Assembly: GCF_003610405.1 (NCBI RefSeq) | Contig: NZ_RAQC01000001.1 | Span: 930,001 to 994,000, forward strand | Source: Microbacterium sp. AG238 | GTDB lineage: Bacteria > Actinomycetota > Actinomycetes > Actinomycetales > Microbacteriaceae | DNA length: 64,000 bases | Direction of reading: 5' to 3' | Shown here: piece after piece, positions 9,609 to 19,548 of the stretch | How positions within the stretch are numbered: the first letter of the stretch is position 1 | How the letters are laid out: every line of letters starts with the position of its first letter | Made by a program: the position numbers and the translations under genes | Notes under the pieces: model-generated | Seen by the model: the letters and a program-made list of their open reading frames with translations, nothing else | Database searches by the model: none | Told to the model about the DNA's origin: nothing

Positions 9609-11516
9609 ATGTCGCAGCAACTGCCCTACGGTTCCTGGCCTTCTCCCCTGACCGCATCGTGGGCGAGCTCGTCGTCACTGCGCCTCGACGGCGCCGGCTT
9701 CGTCGGCGATGAGGTCTGGTGGGGCGAGTCGCTGCCCGACGAGGGCGGCCGCGTCGCCGTCATGCGGCGCCGAGGCGACGGCGAGGTCGAGGTCGTTCTT
9801 CCCGCCCCCTGGAACGCCCGGTCACGCGTCCACGAGTACGGCGGAGGCGCGTGGGCGGTCTCCGACGACGGCGATCTGTTCTTCGTCGACAAGTCCGACC
9901 AGCGCATCCGTCGCCTCCGCCCCGGCGGCGAGCCCGAGGCGCTCACCCCCGACGAGAGCGGCACGCACTACGGCGGGCTTCGCTGGCAGCGCGGCGTCCT
10001 GCTCGCGGTGCGCGAACGCGCACGCTCCGAGGGCACTCCCGAGCGCCACATCGTGCGCATCGACGGCGCTACGGGCGCCCACGCTTCGGGCGTGACCGAG
10101 CTCGCGGGCGGCAGCGACTTCGTCGCCCAGCCCGCCCTCTCACCCGATGGCTCGCACCTCGCCTGGGTGGCCTGGGACCACCCGTACATGCCCTGGGACC
10201 GCACCCGCATCCGCGTCGTCGACCTCCGCGCCCCGCACCGGGTCCGTGACGTCGCCGGCGGCAGCACGGCCGCGCTTCAGCCGGAATGGACCCCCGATGG
10301 CCAGCTCGTCGTCGTCGACGAGCCGACCGGGCGCTGGAACCTCTACCGCTTCGACCCCGACGCCGACGCGAACCCGGCCCCGATCTCCCCCGCCGACGCT
10401 GACACAGGCGGCGGGCTGTGGGTGCTGGGAACCCGCTGGTACGCGCCGCTCGATGACGGCCGCGTGGTCGCCGTCCGCACGCACGGATCGGATCAGCTCG
10501 TCGTCATCGACCGCGACGGTGGCGCCGTCCCGCTCCCGGTACCCGCCACAGCGCGGCTGCAGATCGAGGATGTCGCGGGCAGCAGCGCCCTCGTCAGCGG
10601 CACGATGCCGGGCGCGACGGGGCTGTGGATCGTCGATCTGGACAGCGGCGAGGCGACCGCGGTGCGCGGCGGCGCTCCCGATGTCGATGCGGCATGGATT
10701 CCGCACGCCCGTCAGCTGACGACCGAAGGCCCGCACGGCCCCGTGCACGCCTTCGCCTACCCGCCGACCAATCCCGACGTCGAAGCGCCGACCGATGAGC
10801 TGCCACCGTACCTCGTGTGGGTACACGGCGGTCCGACCTCGCATGTGGGCGGTACGGCGGACAGCAAGGTGGCCTACTTCACCAGTCGCGGCATCGGCGT
10901 GCTCGACGTCAACTACGGCGGCTCGACGGGCTACGGCCGCTCGTACCGCGAACGACTGAAGGGCCAGTGGGGCGTCGTGGACGTCGACGATGTCGCGACC
11001 GCTGCCCGAGGGCTCGCCGCCGACGGACTCGCCGACCCGTCACGTCTCGCGATCGAGGGCGGCTCCGCGGGCGGCTGGACCGTGCTCGCGGCGCTGGTCG
11101 GAACCGACGTGTTCGGTGCCGGCGTCTCGCGGTACGGCGTCGGCGACGCACGCGCCTTGGCGGCTGAGACGCATGACTTCGAGGCGCGCTACCTCGACGG
11201 GCTCATCGGCCCGCTGCCCGAAGCGGAGCAGGTCTACATCGAGCGGTCGCCCCTGAGCCGGCCGGAACGGTTCCGGGTGCCGCTGCTGCTTCTGCAGGGC
11301 GACGAGGACGCCGTCGTGCCCCCGGCGCAGGCGGAAGCCATCCGCGACGCTCTCGTCGCACAGGGAGTGCCCCATGCCTACGTGTTGTACGCGGGCGAGG
11401 GCCACGGGTTCCGGCGCACGGAGACGATCGTGCACGCGCTCGAAAGCGAGCTGGCATTCCTCGGCCAGGTCTTCGGCTTCGACACCCCGGGGGTCGCGCC
11501 GGTCGAACTCGACTGA
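9609..11516 (+). CDS. S9 family serine peptidase (prolyl oligopeptidase type)
   Basis: A 635-residue cytoplasmic peptidase without a signal peptide. The first 370 residues form WD/TolB-like beta-propeller repeats (for example ALSPDGSHLAWVAWD and PEWTPDGQLVVVDEPTGRWNLYRF in separate blades), which gate access of short peptides. The C-terminal alpha/beta-hydrolase has the nucleophile Ser in EGGSAGGWTVLAAL, the Asp in LLLQGDEDAVVPP and the His in YAGEGHGFRR. This is the acylaminoacyl-peptidase or dipeptidyl-aminopeptidase branch. It probably starts without a leader. The substrate is unknown. It is convergent with hflX. Confidence 0.93.
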   Translation: MSQQLPYGSWPSPLTASWASSSSLRLDGAGFVGDEVWWGESLPDEGGRVAVMRRRGDGEVEVVLPAPWNARSRVHEYGGGAWAVSDDGDLFFVDKSDQRIRRLRPGGEPEALTPDESGTHYGGLRWQRGVLLAVRERARSEGTPERHIVRIDGATGAHASGVTELAGGSDFVAQPALSPDGSHLAWVAWDHPYMPWDRTRIRVVDLRAPHRVRDVAGGSTAALQPEWTPDGQLVVVDEPTGRWNLYRFDPDADANPAPISPADADTGGGLWVLGTRWYAPLDDGRVVAVRTHGSDQLVVIDRDGGAVPLPVPATARLQIEDVAGSSALVSGTMPGATGLWIVDLDSGEATAVRGGAPDVDAAWIPHARQLTTEGPHGPVHAFAYPPTNPDVEAPTDELPPYLVWVHGGPTSHVGGTADSKVAYFTSRGIGVLDVNYGGSTGYGRSYRERLKGQWGVVDVDDVATAARGLAADGLADPSRLAIEGGSAGGWTVLAALVGTDVFGAGVSRYGVGDARALAAETHDFEARYLDGLIGPLPEAEQVYIERSPLSRPERFRVPLLLLQGDEDAVVPPAQAEAIRDALVAQGVPHAYVLYAGEGHGFRRTETIVHALESELAFLGQVFGFDTPGVAPVELD

Positions 11517-11575
11517 GCCCTCAACCCGGTGCCCCGAGCCCTGAACATGGCGGGCTGATACACCCGAGCGGCAAC

Positions 11576-13093
11576 TCAGACGGCGTAGGGTGCGAGCTCG
11601 GCGGCGAGGCGCTCGGACACGTGAGCATGCACGGCGGTGCCGTCCTCCTCGTGCGAGGTCGCGACGATGTGACCGCTCTCGTGCACAGCCGAGATCAGAT
11701 CGCCCCGGTCGTACGGCACGAGCGCACGCACCTCTACCGCGGGCAGCGGAAGCGCGTCCTCGATCGCCGCGCGGAGGTCGTCGATCCCCTCGCTGGTCCG
11801 CGACGACACGAAATGAGCCGTCGGCTCGAGCCCGCGCAGCAGCAGCCGCGCGTCATCGTCGACCAGGTCGGCCTTGTTGAACACGACGAGCTCGCGCGTC
11901 GCACGCGCACCCACGTCGCCCATCACGTCGCGGACGGTCGCGAGCTGCGCCGCCGGGTCGGGGTGCGACCCGTCGACGACGTGCACGATGACGTCGGCGC
12001 CCGACACCTCTTCGAGCGTCGACCGGAAGGCTTCGACGAGCTGGTGCGGCAGATTGCGCACGAATCCGACGGTGTCGGTGAGCGTGTACACGCGCCCGTC
12101 AGCGGCCTCGGCCCGGCGCACGGTCGCGTCGAGCGTCGCGAACAGCGCGTTCTCGACGAGGACTCCCGCGCTCGTCAGCCGGTTGAGCAGACTCGACTTG
12201 CCGGCGTTGGTGTATCCGGCGATCGCCACGGAGGGGATCGTGTTTCGCCGACGCTCGGCGCGCTTCGCCTCGCGAGACGGCGCGAACTCGCGGATCTGCC
12301 TGCGCAGCTGCGCCATGCGCGTCCGGATGCGGCGGCGGTCGAGCTCGATCTTCGTCTCACCCGGACCACGCGAGCCCATGCCCGCGCCGCCTGCGCCGAC
12401 CTGGCCACCGGCCTGACGGCTCATCGACTCACCCCACCCGCGCAGGCGCGGGAGCAGGTACTCGAGTTGCGCGAGCTCGACCTGAGCCTTGCCCTCGCGG
12501 CTCTTCGCGTGCTGGCTGAAGATGTCGAGGATGACGGTCGTGCGGTCGATGACCTTGACCTTGGCGACATCCTCGAGCGCACGCCGTTGGCTCGGAGCGA
12601 GCTCGGTGTCGGCGATCACGGTGTCGGCGCCGACCGCGGCGACGAGATCGCGCAGTTCGGCCGCCTTGCCGCGTCCGATGTAGGTGGCGGGATCGGGATG
12701 CGGCCGCCGCTGCAGCACACCGTCGAGGACGACCGCGCCGGCGGTCTCGGCCAGCGCGGCGAGCTCGCGCAACGAGTTCTCGGCGTCTTCGTGCGACCCC
12801 TGCGGGTACACGCCGACGAGCACGACGTTCTCGAGTCGCAGCTGCCGGTATTCGACCTCGGTGACGTCCTCGAGCTCGGTGGACAGTCCCGGGACGCGGC
12901 GCAGCGCGGCGCGCTCCTCGCGATCCCACTGGTCGCCGTCGGTGTCTCCGTATGAGACGGTCGCCGCATCCTGCAGCGCCTGCGCGCCGCCGAACACGCG
13001 CATCGACGAGCGCGTCTCGGCGCTCGCGAGCACTCGATCGACCGGATCCACCGCGATGTCGTCGTCGCCGTCGGGGGTGGTGATTTGCGTCAT
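11576..13093 (-). CDS. hflX: Ribosome-associated GTPase HflX
   Basis: A 505-residue GTPase that binds the 50S subunit and splits stalled ribosomes; homologues give heat-stress or macrolide tolerance. An N-terminal HflX domain (AGAVVLDGVLQRRPHPDPATYIG split across strands) is followed by a glycine-rich linker after LLPRLRGWGESMSRQ, then the G domain: G1 GYTNAGKSSL, G3 DTVGF, G4 FNKADL. Start at ATG 13093 (MTQITTPDGDDD) with a GGAAGAGAG site; an in-frame ATG 11 codons upstream lies inside a leader hairpin. In mycobacteria hflX is also near dapF and miaA. Confidence 0.95.
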   Translation of the reverse strand: MTQITTPDGDDDIAVDPVDRVLASAETRSSMRVFGGAQALQDAATVSYGDTDGDQWDREERAALRRVPGLSTELEDVTEVEYRQLRLENVVLVGVYPQGSHEDAENSLRELAALAETAGAVVLDGVLQRRPHPDPATYIGRGKAAELRDLVAAVGADTVIADTELAPSQRRALEDVAKVKVIDRTTVILDIFSQHAKSREGKAQVELAQLEYLLPRLRGWGESMSRQAGGQVGAGGAGMGSRGPGETKIELDRRRIRTRMAQLRRQIREFAPSREAKRAERRRNTIPSVAIAGYTNAGKSSLLNRLTSAGVLVENALFATLDATVRRAEAADGRVYTLTDTVGFVRNLPHQLVEAFRSTLEEVSGADVIVHVVDGSHPDPAAQLATVRDVMGDVGARATRELVVFNKADLVDDDARLLLRGLEPTAHFVSSRTSEGIDDLRAAIEDALPLPAVEVRALVPYDRGDLISAVHESGHIVATSHEEDGTAVHAHVSERLAAELAPYAV

Positions 13094-13106
13094 AACTCTC
13101 TTCCCG

Positions 13107-13128
13107 GGATGCCCGTGCCCGGGCATCC
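13107..13128 (-). promoter_or_regulatory. Leader hairpin just upstream of hflX
   Basis: A perfect 9-bp stem (GGATGCCCG and CGGGCATCC) with a 4-base loop ends 13 bases before the hflX ATG. A TAGAAT hexamer (13133-13138, minus strand) could be the -10 box, which would put the hairpin near the mRNA 5' end, beside the ribosome site. A regulatory role is possible but unproven. Confidence 0.45.
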
Positions 13129-13165
13129 GTGAATTCTAGTCTCCCGCCGGATTGCCCGGCTCCGA

Positions 13166-13171
13166 TACGCT
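13166..13171 (+). promoter_or_regulatory. -10 box TACGCT, leaderless promoter
   Basis: TACGCT is followed by seven bases and the ATG of the methyltransferase gene; no Shine-Dalgarno is present. Confidence 0.5.
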
Positions 13172-13178
13172 CGGATGC

Positions 13179-13820
13179 ATGGGGAGCGATCACTACTTCA
13201 GCGCGTCCCCGTCCAGCGAACAGAACCTCCGCCGCATCCGCGTGACCCTCGCGGGTCGTGCCGTCGAGGTCACGACCGCGGGCGGGGTGTTCAGCCCTGA
13301 CCACGTCGACTCGGGCACGGGGGTTCTTCTGGCCAATACTCCGCCGGCACCGCCCGGTGGGGATTTCCTCGACCTCGGCTGCGGCTGGGGGCCGATCTCG
13401 CTGTCGCTGGCTCTGGAGTCGCCTCACGCCACGGTCTGGGCCGTCGATGTCAACGAACGTGCTCTCGACCTGGTGCGACGCAACGCCGCTGATCTGGGAC
13501 TCACCAATATCAACGCTGTGCTGCCCGACGATGTTCCCGACGACGTCGTATTCCGGACCATCCGATCGAATCCGCCGATCCGCGTCGGCAAGAACGAGCT
13601 GCACGGGATGCTCCAGCGCTGGATCCCCCGCCTGGCCGAGCGCAGCGACGCCTGGCTCGTCGTGCAGCGCAACCTCGGATCCGATTCGCTGCAGCGCTGG
13701 CTCGCCGCGACCTTCGACGACGGGTACACCGTCTCGCGCGCCGCGACCGGCCGCGGCTTCCGCGTGCTGAAGGTGCGTCGCCACGGCACACCCCCGACGG
13801 GGGCCATCGAACTGCCCTGA
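13179..13820 (+). CDS. Class I SAM-dependent methyltransferase, RsmC/RlmG type
   Basis: A 213-residue protein with a single Rossmann methyltransferase domain. Motif I is FLDLGCGWGPISLSLAL (about 65-81), the acidic end of strand 2 is VWAVDVNERALDL, and motif IV is SNPPIRVGK, the NPPx signature of enzymes that methylate exocyclic amines of bases, here probably guanine-N2 of 16S or 23S rRNA. The protein is about half the size of E. coli RsmC, lacking the N-terminal pseudo-domain, as is usual for Gram-positive members. Divergent from hflX. The target base is not known. Confidence 0.88.
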   Translation: MGSDHYFSASPSSEQNLRRIRVTLAGRAVEVTTAGGVFSPDHVDSGTGVLLANTPPAPPGGDFLDLGCGWGPISLSLALESPHATVWAVDVNERALDLVRRNAADLGLTNINAVLPDDVPDDVVFRTIRSNPPIRVGKNELHGMLQRWIPRLAERSDAWLVVQRNLGSDSLQRWLAATFDDGYTVSRAATGRGFRVLKVRRHGTPPTGAIELP

Positions 13821-13852
13821 CGCGCGCGCGACGACCGATCATCCGGGCCCGC

Positions 13853-14722
13853 TCAGTCGGCGAGGGTGACCTGCCCCGAGAACACCAGCGTCGCGGGCCC
13901 GGAGAGAAGCACGTGCTCGCCGTCGTCCTGACGCACGACGCGCACGCCGAGCGTGCCGCCCGGGACGTCGACCGTCCACCGATCGGGTGCCGCCGAGCCT
14001 GCCCAGAAACGGACGGCGAGTGCGGATGCCGCGACCCCCGTGCCGCACGAGAGGGTCTCCCCCACTCCGCGTTCGTAGACCCGCATGCGGATAGCGCCGA
14101 CACCGTTCTGTACGAGCGGCTCGGCCGGGACGACGAACTCGACGTTCGCGCCGGCGGCCGGATGCGGGTCGAGGGTGGGCTGCGACGTCAGGTCGAGCCC
14201 CTCGAGCTCTGCCTCGCCCGCGAGAGCGACCACGACATGCGGGTTGCCCACGTCGATCGCCTGCCCGGGTCGGGCGACGCCGAGTCCACGCGCGCGCACC
14301 AGGATGTCGCCCTCCTCGGCGCGCCAGAGACCGAGGTCGACCTCGAAGCCGTTCTCGGCGCGGGTGATCGTCTTGACGCCGGCGCGCGTGCCGATGCGGA
14401 GTCCGGCCTCGATCGACGCGAGGCCCGCGTCGGCGAGGTAGCGTGCGAAGACGCGCGTTCCGTTGCCGCACATCTCGGCCAGTGACCCGTCGGCGTTGCG
14501 ATAGTCCATGAACCACTCAGCGCCGGAGGCCGCGGCATCCGCCCCCTCGGCGATCGCGGCCGAGCGGACGACCCGCAGCAGGCCGTCGGCGCCGATGCCG
14601 ACGTGGCGGTCGCACAGTGCCGCGACCTGCGCATCGCTGAGCTCGAGCTCGCCGTCGGGGTCGGCCAGGATCACGAAATCGTTGCCGGTGCCGTGGCCCT
14701 TGGTGAACGCGAGAGTCGCCAT
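13853..14722 (-). CDS. dapF: Diaminopimelate epimerase
   Basis: A 289-residue PLP-independent racemase converting LL- to meso-diaminopimelate for lysine and peptidoglycan. The two catalytic Cys are in [15 protein letters not shown] and [11 protein letters not shown]; the N-terminal motif [13 protein letters not shown] is typical of actinobacterial DapF. It is the last gene of miaB-miaA-GNAT-dapF but also has its own -10 box that includes the stop codon of the GNAT gene. Other dap genes (dapA, dapB) are further along the window. Confidence 0.97.
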   Translation of the reverse strand: MATLAFTKGHGTGNDFVILADPDGELELSDAQVAALCDRHVGIGADGLLRVVRSAAIAEGADAAASGAEWFMDYRNADGSLAEMCGNGTRVFARYLADAGLASIEAGLRIGTRAGVKTITRAENGFEVDLGLWRAEEGDILVRARGLGVARPGQAIDVGNPHVVVALAGEAELEGLDLTSQPTLDPHPAAGANVEFVVPAEPLVQNGVGAIRMRVYERGVGETLSCGTGVAASALAVRFWAGSAAPDRWTVDVPGGTLGVRVVRQDDGEHVLLSGPATLVFSGQVTLAD

Positions 14723-14728
14723 GTGCCC

Positions 14729-14734
14729 AGCTTA
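14729..14734 (-). promoter_or_regulatory. -10 box TAAGCT, leaderless promoter of dapF inside the operon
   Basis: TAAGCT is followed by six bases (GGGCAC) and ATG. Its first three bases are the TAA stop codon of the upstream acetyltransferase gene. Confidence 0.5.
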
Positions 14735-15190
14735 GGCGGGGCCGCCCGGGCCATCGACGACGAGGCGTTTGCCGGTCGACCACACGGTGAACGGCTCGTA
14801 GCCGAGCTCGTGGTAGAAGCCGCGCACCGCTTCGTTCTCGGGCCGCACCATGAGCTGCACCTTGGGGCATCCCATGGCCTCGAGAAGGCGCTCGGCCTCC
14901 GCGACGAGCAGGCGTCCGACGCCCTGCCCCCGGTGCGAGGGCGCCGAGGCGAGGTAGTACAACCAGCCTCGGTGGCCGTCATAACCCGCCATCACGGTGC
15001 CGACGATGACATGCGCGGTCCCGTCGACAGGCTCGTCGACGGCCACGAGGAACAGTTCGGGTTGAACCGTCAGCTTGCGCCTGATGTCGGCACGCGGATC
15101 GTTCCAGGGGCGGGTGAGGCCGACCTCATGCCACAGCTGGACGACGGCATCCTCATCGTCGGGAGCGAATGCGCGCATCGTGATACTCAC
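14732..15190 (-). CDS. GNAT family N-acetyltransferase (YpeA-like)
   Basis: A 152-residue acetyl-CoA-dependent acetyltransferase. The core is VAVDEPVDGTAHVIVGTVMAGYDG in two strands, then motif A YYLASAPSHRGQGVGRLLV with the RGQGVG pyrophosphate loop, and the end RPENEAVRGFYHELGYEP. The order resembles E. coli YpeA, whose substrate is unknown. I chose GTG 15190 (MSITMRAFAPDDE) since AGAGG lies about 9 bases upstream; the ATG at 15199, overlapping the miaA stop as ATGA, is an alternative adding three residues. In the miaB-miaA-dapF operon. Confidence 0.87.
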   Translation of the reverse strand: MSITMRAFAPDDEDAVVQLWHEVGLTRPWNDPRADIRRKLTVQPELFLVAVDEPVDGTAHVIVGTVMAGYDGHRGWLYYLASAPSHRGQGVGRLLVAEAERLLEAMGCPKVQLMVRPENEAVRGFYHELGYEPFTVWSTGKRLVVDGPGGPA

Positions 15191-15195
15191 GGGTG

Positions 15196-16182
15196 TCATC
15201 CTCTCGCATCGATGACGGGCCCACCCGCCACGGCGGAGTCGACGAGCGCGCCCGCATCCGTCGTGCGAGGGTCGACCCAGCGGACATCGTCGTACCGCTT
15301 GAACCACGACACCTGGCGGCGCGCGTAACGCCGCGTGAGGGCCTGCGTCTCGGCGATCGCCTCCTCCTCGCTCGTGTCGCCGCGCAGCTGCGCGAGCGCT
15401 TGCGCGTAGCCGATGGCGCGACCGGCGGTGGCACCGCGCTCGAGACCCTGCTGCCGCAGGACGGCGACCTCGTCGACCAGGCCGGCCGCCCACATCCGCT
15501 CGACGCGCGCATCGAGGAGCGGCACGAGCTCGTCGCGGGGCACCGCGGTGCCGATGATCCGGGTCCGCGGCGACCAATGCTCGGGCGCCTCGGGCAGGGC
15601 TCCGCCATGGGTTCGCCCGCCCTGCGCGAGCACCTCGAGCGCGCGCACGATGCGGCGGCCGTTCCGCGCGTCGATCCGCTCGGCTGCTGCCGGGTCGGCG
15701 GCACGCAGCCGCGCGAACAGGTGCCCGGCACCGTGGCGCTCGAGCTCGTCCTCGAGGCTCGCGCGCAGGCGTTCGTCGCGCGGCGGGAAGCGGAAGTCGA
15801 ACAGCACACTCGAGGCGTACAGTCCCGAGCCGCCGACGAGGATCGCGTCGGCGCCGCGACCACGGATCTCCTCGATCGTCCGGCGCGCGACCTCCTGGTA
15901 CCACGCGACGGCGGCTTCCTGCGTCACCTCCAGCGCGTCGAAAAGATGGTGCGGGATGCCGCGGCGTTCGGTCTCGGGGATCTTCGCGGTGCCGATGTCC
16001 ATGCCGCGGTACAGCTGCATAGCGTCGACGTTGACGATCTCGGCCGACCGGCCACGTGCGACGAGTGCTTCGGCGAGGTCGAGCGAGAGACCGGTCTTGC
16101 CGGTGCCCGTCGCCCCGAGAACGGCCCAGAGGATCGGCGCTCCGTCAGCCGGGGCGGAGTCCGGGGCCGGCGCCGCGGTCAC
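15196..16182 (-). CDS. miaA: tRNA dimethylallyltransferase
   Basis: A 328-residue enzyme that attaches a dimethylallyl group to N6 of A37 in tRNAs reading UNN codons. The P-loop is [17 protein letters not shown], followed by the substrate motif [21 protein letters not shown] and [14 protein letters not shown]. The C-terminal tail [19 protein letters not shown] is diagnostic. Start at GTG 16182, whose GTGA overlaps the miaB stop; the preceding in-frame codons belong to miaB sequence. MiaB, encoded just upstream, carries out the next modification of the same base. Confidence 0.96.
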   Translation of the reverse strand: MTAAPAPDSAPADGAPILWAVLGATGTGKTGLSLDLAEALVARGRSAEIVNVDAMQLYRGMDIGTAKIPETERRGIPHHLFDALEVTQEAAVAWYQEVARRTIEEIRGRGADAILVGGSGLYASSVLFDFRFPPRDERLRASLEDELERHGAGHLFARLRAADPAAAERIDARNGRRIVRALEVLAQGGRTHGGALPEAPEHWSPRTRIIGTAVPRDELVPLLDARVERMWAAGLVDEVAVLRQQGLERGATAGRAIGYAQALAQLRGDTSEEEAIAETQALTRRYARRQVSWFKRYDDVRWVDPRTTDAGALVDSAVAGGPVIDARG

Positions 16183-17729
16183 ACCCCGACGCGCAGAGAC
16201 GGCAGACCCAGCGACACCGCGCGCGGGCCGGCATCCGTCGATGCCGGAGCCGGTACCCCGCACGACTCGGCGAGCGAACGGTCCCAGGCGTCGCCTGCTC
16301 GCGTGCGTCGGATGCGCAGCGGCGATCCGTCCGTGCTGTCGGCCAGCAGGTGGAACGGGGCCGCGTGCGTAACCGTCACGGTGACGACGTCTCCCGGTCG
16401 CGGCGTCTCGGAGCCGCTGGGCAGCTCGAAGTGCACCAGGCGGTTGTCCTCTGCGCGGCCGGTGAGACGGTGCGTCTCGGCGGCCTTCTTGCCCTCCGCG
16501 GAAGACACCAGCACGCGGACCTCGCGGCCGACCTGCTTCTGGTTCTCCTCCAGCGCGATCCGGTCCTGCAACGCGACGAGCCGCTCGTACCGCTCCTGCA
16601 CGACCGCCTTCGGCACCTGGTCGGGCATCGTCGCGGCGGGCGTCCCCTCGCGGATGGAGTACTGGAAGGTGAAGGCGCTCGCGAAGCGCGACTGCTCGAC
16701 CACCCGCAGCGTGTCTTCGAAGTCGGCTTCGGTCTCGCCGGGGAACCCGACGATGATGTCGGTCGAGATCGCCGCGTGCGGAATGCGCTCACGCACACGG
16801 TCGAGGATGCCGAGGAACTTCGAGCTGCGATACGACCGGCGCATCGCTTTCAGGATCCTGTCGGAGCCCGACTGCAGGGGCATGTGCAGCTGCGGCATGA
16901 CGGCGGGCGTCTCGGCCATCGCGTCGATGACGTCGTCGGTGAACGCCGCCGGGTGCGGGCTCGTGAAGCGGATGCGCTCGAGCCCCGGGATCTCACCCGC
17001 CGCGCGCAGGAGCTTGCCGAACGCCTGACGGTCGCCGAACTCGACGCCGTAGCTGTTGACGTTCTGCCCCAGCAGGGTGACCTCGATCGCCCCGTCGTCG
17101 ACCAGCAGGCGGATCTCGTTCAGGATGTCGCCGGGACGGCGATCCTTCTCCTTGCCGCGCAGGTGAGGAACGATGCAGAACGTGCACGTGTTGTTGCAGC
17201 CGACCGAGATCGACACCCAACCGCTGTAGACCGAGTCCCGCTTCGTCGGCAAGGTGGAGGGGAAGGTCTCGAGCGATTCGAGGATCTCGAGCTCGGCCTC
17301 GCCGTTGTGACGTGCTCGCTCGAGCAATCCCGGAAGGGCGCCCATGTTGTGGGTGCCGAAGACGACGTCGACCCACGGAGCCTTCTGCTGCACGGCGGTC
17401 TGGTCCATCTGCGCGAGGCAGCCGCCGACCGCGATCTGCATGCCCTCGCGCTTGTCCTTGACCGACTTCAGATGGCCCAGGGTGCCGTAGAGCTTGCCGG
17501 CGGCGTTGTCGCGCACCGCGCACGTGTTGATGACGATGACGTCGGCGTCGGTGCCGGGATCGGCGGGGAGATACCCCGCGCTCTCGAGCGATCCGGAGAG
17601 CCGCTCGGAATCGTGGACGTTCATCTGGCAGCCGAAGGTACGCACCTCGTACGTACGCGCGCGGCCATCGGCGGTGCGCGCGGCGAGTGACGGCGCTATG
17701 AGGGTGGGTGCGCTCGAGGGAGTCGACAT
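16179..17729 (-). CDS. miaB: tRNA-2-methylthio-N6-dimethylallyladenosine synthase
   Basis: A 516-residue radical-SAM methylthiotransferase adding a methylthio group to i6A37 made by MiaA. The N-terminal UPF0004 domain has its three Fe-S Cys in [23 protein letters not shown] and [10 protein letters not shown]. The radical-SAM CxxxCxxC is in [17 protein letters not shown]. The TRAM domain is at the C-terminus, followed by about 60 extra residues after the usual end. Translation starts at ATG with GAGGG upstream; a TAGAAT hexamer 9 bases before the start may be the -10 box. First gene of the operon. Confidence 0.96.
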   Translation of the reverse strand: MSTPSSAPTLIAPSLAARTADGRARTYEVRTFGCQMNVHDSERLSGSLESAGYLPADPGTDADVIVINTCAVRDNAAGKLYGTLGHLKSVKDKREGMQIAVGGCLAQMDQTAVQQKAPWVDVVFGTHNMGALPGLLERARHNGEAELEILESLETFPSTLPTKRDSVYSGWVSISVGCNNTCTFCIVPHLRGKEKDRRPGDILNEIRLLVDDGAIEVTLLGQNVNSYGVEFGDRQAFGKLLRAAGEIPGLERIRFTSPHPAAFTDDVIDAMAETPAVMPQLHMPLQSGSDRILKAMRRSYRSSKFLGILDRVRERIPHAAISTDIIVGFPGETEADFEDTLRVVEQSRFASAFTFQYSIREGTPAATMPDQVPKAVVQERYERLVALQDRIALEENQKQVGREVRVLVSSAEGKKAAETHRLTGRAEDNRLVHFELPSGSETPRPGDVVTVTVTHAAPFHLLADSTDGSPLRIRRTRAGDAWDRSLAESCGVPAPASTDAGPRAVSLGLPSLRVGV

Positions 17730-17752
17730 GATTCCCTCATTCTACGATCGCG

Positions 17753-17788
17753 CTCGTGGGGTCGACCCGCGCCGGTCGACCCCACGAG
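17753..17788 (-). terminator. Terminator of the surface-protein operon
   Basis: A perfect 15-bp stem (CTCGTGGGGTCGACC and its complement) with a 6-base loop lies 18 bp after the stop of the choice-of-anchor-G gene and just before miaB on the same strand. It separates the accessory cluster from the housekeeping operon. Confidence 0.75.
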
Positions 17789-17805
17789 TGGTCACACGTG
17801 CGACG

Positions 17806-19548
17806 TCAGGGTGCCGTGACCGGACCGGCGCTCGCCGTGGCGAAGGTGGCCGCCGCCAGACCGCCGAGGCCGTCCGCGAGTCCGAGCCGGAGCGCCGCGA
17901 CACGGTACTCGGCCGTCGCGTCGCCCGACGCCGCGATGAAGGTCGCGTCCGGCGGGGCGTTGGGCTGATCGGGCTGCACGTTGACCATGAGCGATACGAC
18001 CGACGGCAGCGCGTCGACCACCCCTCCGAGCGCCGAGATCACTGCGGTCACCGCCGTCGCGAGCGTGCCGCCGAGCGTCGTGAGCGCCGCGGTGATCGTG
18101 GTCGTCAGCGTGTTCGCCAGCGTCGAGACGAGACCCGAGCTGAGCCCTCCGACTGTGTTCAGCAGCTGCGTCACGGTGGGCAGGCCCAGCGCGCTGAGCA
18201 GGGTGTTGATCGGCCCGACCAAGCCCGCCGCCTCCGCGTCGATCGTCAGCACCGCCGTCCCGTCGAGCAGCGATCCGAGCGGGCCGACGAAGCCGACGTC
18301 GGCGGTCAGGACGTTGAGCCCCGGCAGGATACCGATCCCCGGCGCGGCCACGACGGCTTCGAGCGCCACGGTGACCGTTGCCTCACGGAGCTCGGTGGTG
18401 AGCGCGGCGACGATCTGCGACGTCCAGTTGTCGAGCAGCACGCCGGCGCGATCCACGATCGGGTTCAGCACCGCAGCATTGAGGACGACCTCCGTGTTCG
18501 GTGCGGCGTCATTGAGCGAGGGAAGAAGAGCGTCGAGATCGACGTCGATCGTGCCCGCCTGCAGGTCGATCGTGACCACGCCGTCGGTGAGCGGCGTGTT
18601 CAGGAGTGTGGACACCGACCCCAGGAGGTCGAGCCCGGTGATCGAGACGTTCCCGCCGACTGTCGTGGTGAGGACGCCGGGGATTCCCGCGTCGATTCCG
18701 GCTCCGATGGTCGAGCCGATGAGCCCGCCCGGCCCGGTCAGCTGCCCGACCACACCGGCGAGCGTGTTCACCGCGGTGGTGGTGGCGCCCACGAGGCTCT
18801 GCACGACGGGGGCGTCCAGCTGCAGGCCGAGACCCGCGATGCCGTAATCGCGCACGATCGCGCTCGCAGGTGCCGTCTCTCCCCAGAGCTCGTCGCGCAG
18901 CAGCGCGCACCCGTCGATCTGCGAGCTGGCCGCGACCGCGCCGATCTCGAGGTTCGCGTCGGTGATGCCGGCGACCGCCGGAAGGATGCCGCTGAGCCCG
19001 ACCCGGGCCCGCGTGGGCAGCGATGCCGGCGGCGTCGTGTCCGACACGAGCACGGCGCCGGAGTCGTTGACGAGTCCCGACGCCCCGGCGACGGAGCCGT
19101 CGGTCGCGACGTTCGCGTACTGGTTCACGGCTCCGAGGGCCGCTCCCGGCAGGCCGACGGTGAAGCCCGTCAGATCGACGTTGATGGAGCTGAGAGCGGT
19201 CACGTCGAACGGGTTGGCATACACGTACGAGTCGGGCGGGGTAGACCCGAGGTCGATCGCATCGCTCGGCGACACGGTGACGTCGCCCGCGCCATCGAGG
19301 GCGAGGGCCATCCGCTCGAGCTCGGCGATCGGGTCGAGGTCGAGCCCAAGCAGGGAACCGCTCAGGAACCGGCCGGATGCGACGGAGGCGAAGCCCGTGC
19401 CGTCGGTGCAGTCGAGCGTCGACGTGCCGACCTCGCCGTGCACCCACTCCGAGCTGTTCCACGCCGCTGTCGTCGCGGTGACGGTCATCGGCACCCCCAC
19501 GATGGCCACCGCGGCGATGGCAACCGCGGATCGGGTTCGAGTCTTCAT
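17806..19548 (-). CDS. Exported choice-of-anchor-G-type surface protein
   Basis: A 580-residue exported protein rich in Ala, Gly, Thr, Val and Leu, with no catalytic motif. The N-terminus has a basic start, a hydrophobic stretch (AVAIAAVAIVGVPMTVTATT) and AAWNSSEWVHGEVGTSTLDC. The motif AAW-x3-EWV-x-G and VGTST recurs in the TasA-like protein of the cluster, so both may be SipW-type clients. The body has repeated hydrophobic helical turns (for example LLNTVGGLSSGLVSTLANTL) as in choice-of-anchor-G proteins of actinobacteria. There is no LPXTG or C-terminal membrane segment. Its ATG overlaps the stop of the LPXTG gene (ATGA). Probable role: cell-surface or matrix structure, by inference. Confidence 0.72.
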   Translation of the reverse strand: MKTRTRSAVAIAAVAIVGVPMTVTATTAAWNSSEWVHGEVGTSTLDCTDGTGFASVASGRFLSGSLLGLDLDPIAELERMALALDGAGDVTVSPSDAIDLGSTPPDSYVYANPFDVTALSSINVDLTGFTVGLPGAALGAVNQYANVATDGSVAGASGLVNDSGAVLVSDTTPPASLPTRARVGLSGILPAVAGITDANLEIGAVAASSQIDGCALLRDELWGETAPASAIVRDYGIAGLGLQLDAPVVQSLVGATTTAVNTLAGVVGQLTGPGGLIGSTIGAGIDAGIPGVLTTTVGGNVSITGLDLLGSVSTLLNTPLTDGVVTIDLQAGTIDVDLDALLPSLNDAAPNTEVVLNAAVLNPIVDRAGVLLDNWTSQIVAALTTELREATVTVALEAVVAAPGIGILPGLNVLTADVGFVGPLGSLLDGTAVLTIDAEAAGLVGPINTLLSALGLPTVTQLLNTVGGLSSGLVSTLANTLTTTITAALTTLGGTLATAVTAVISALGGVVDALPSVVSLMVNVQPDQPNAPPDATFIAASGDATAEYRVAALRLGLADGLGGLAAATFATASAGPVTAP

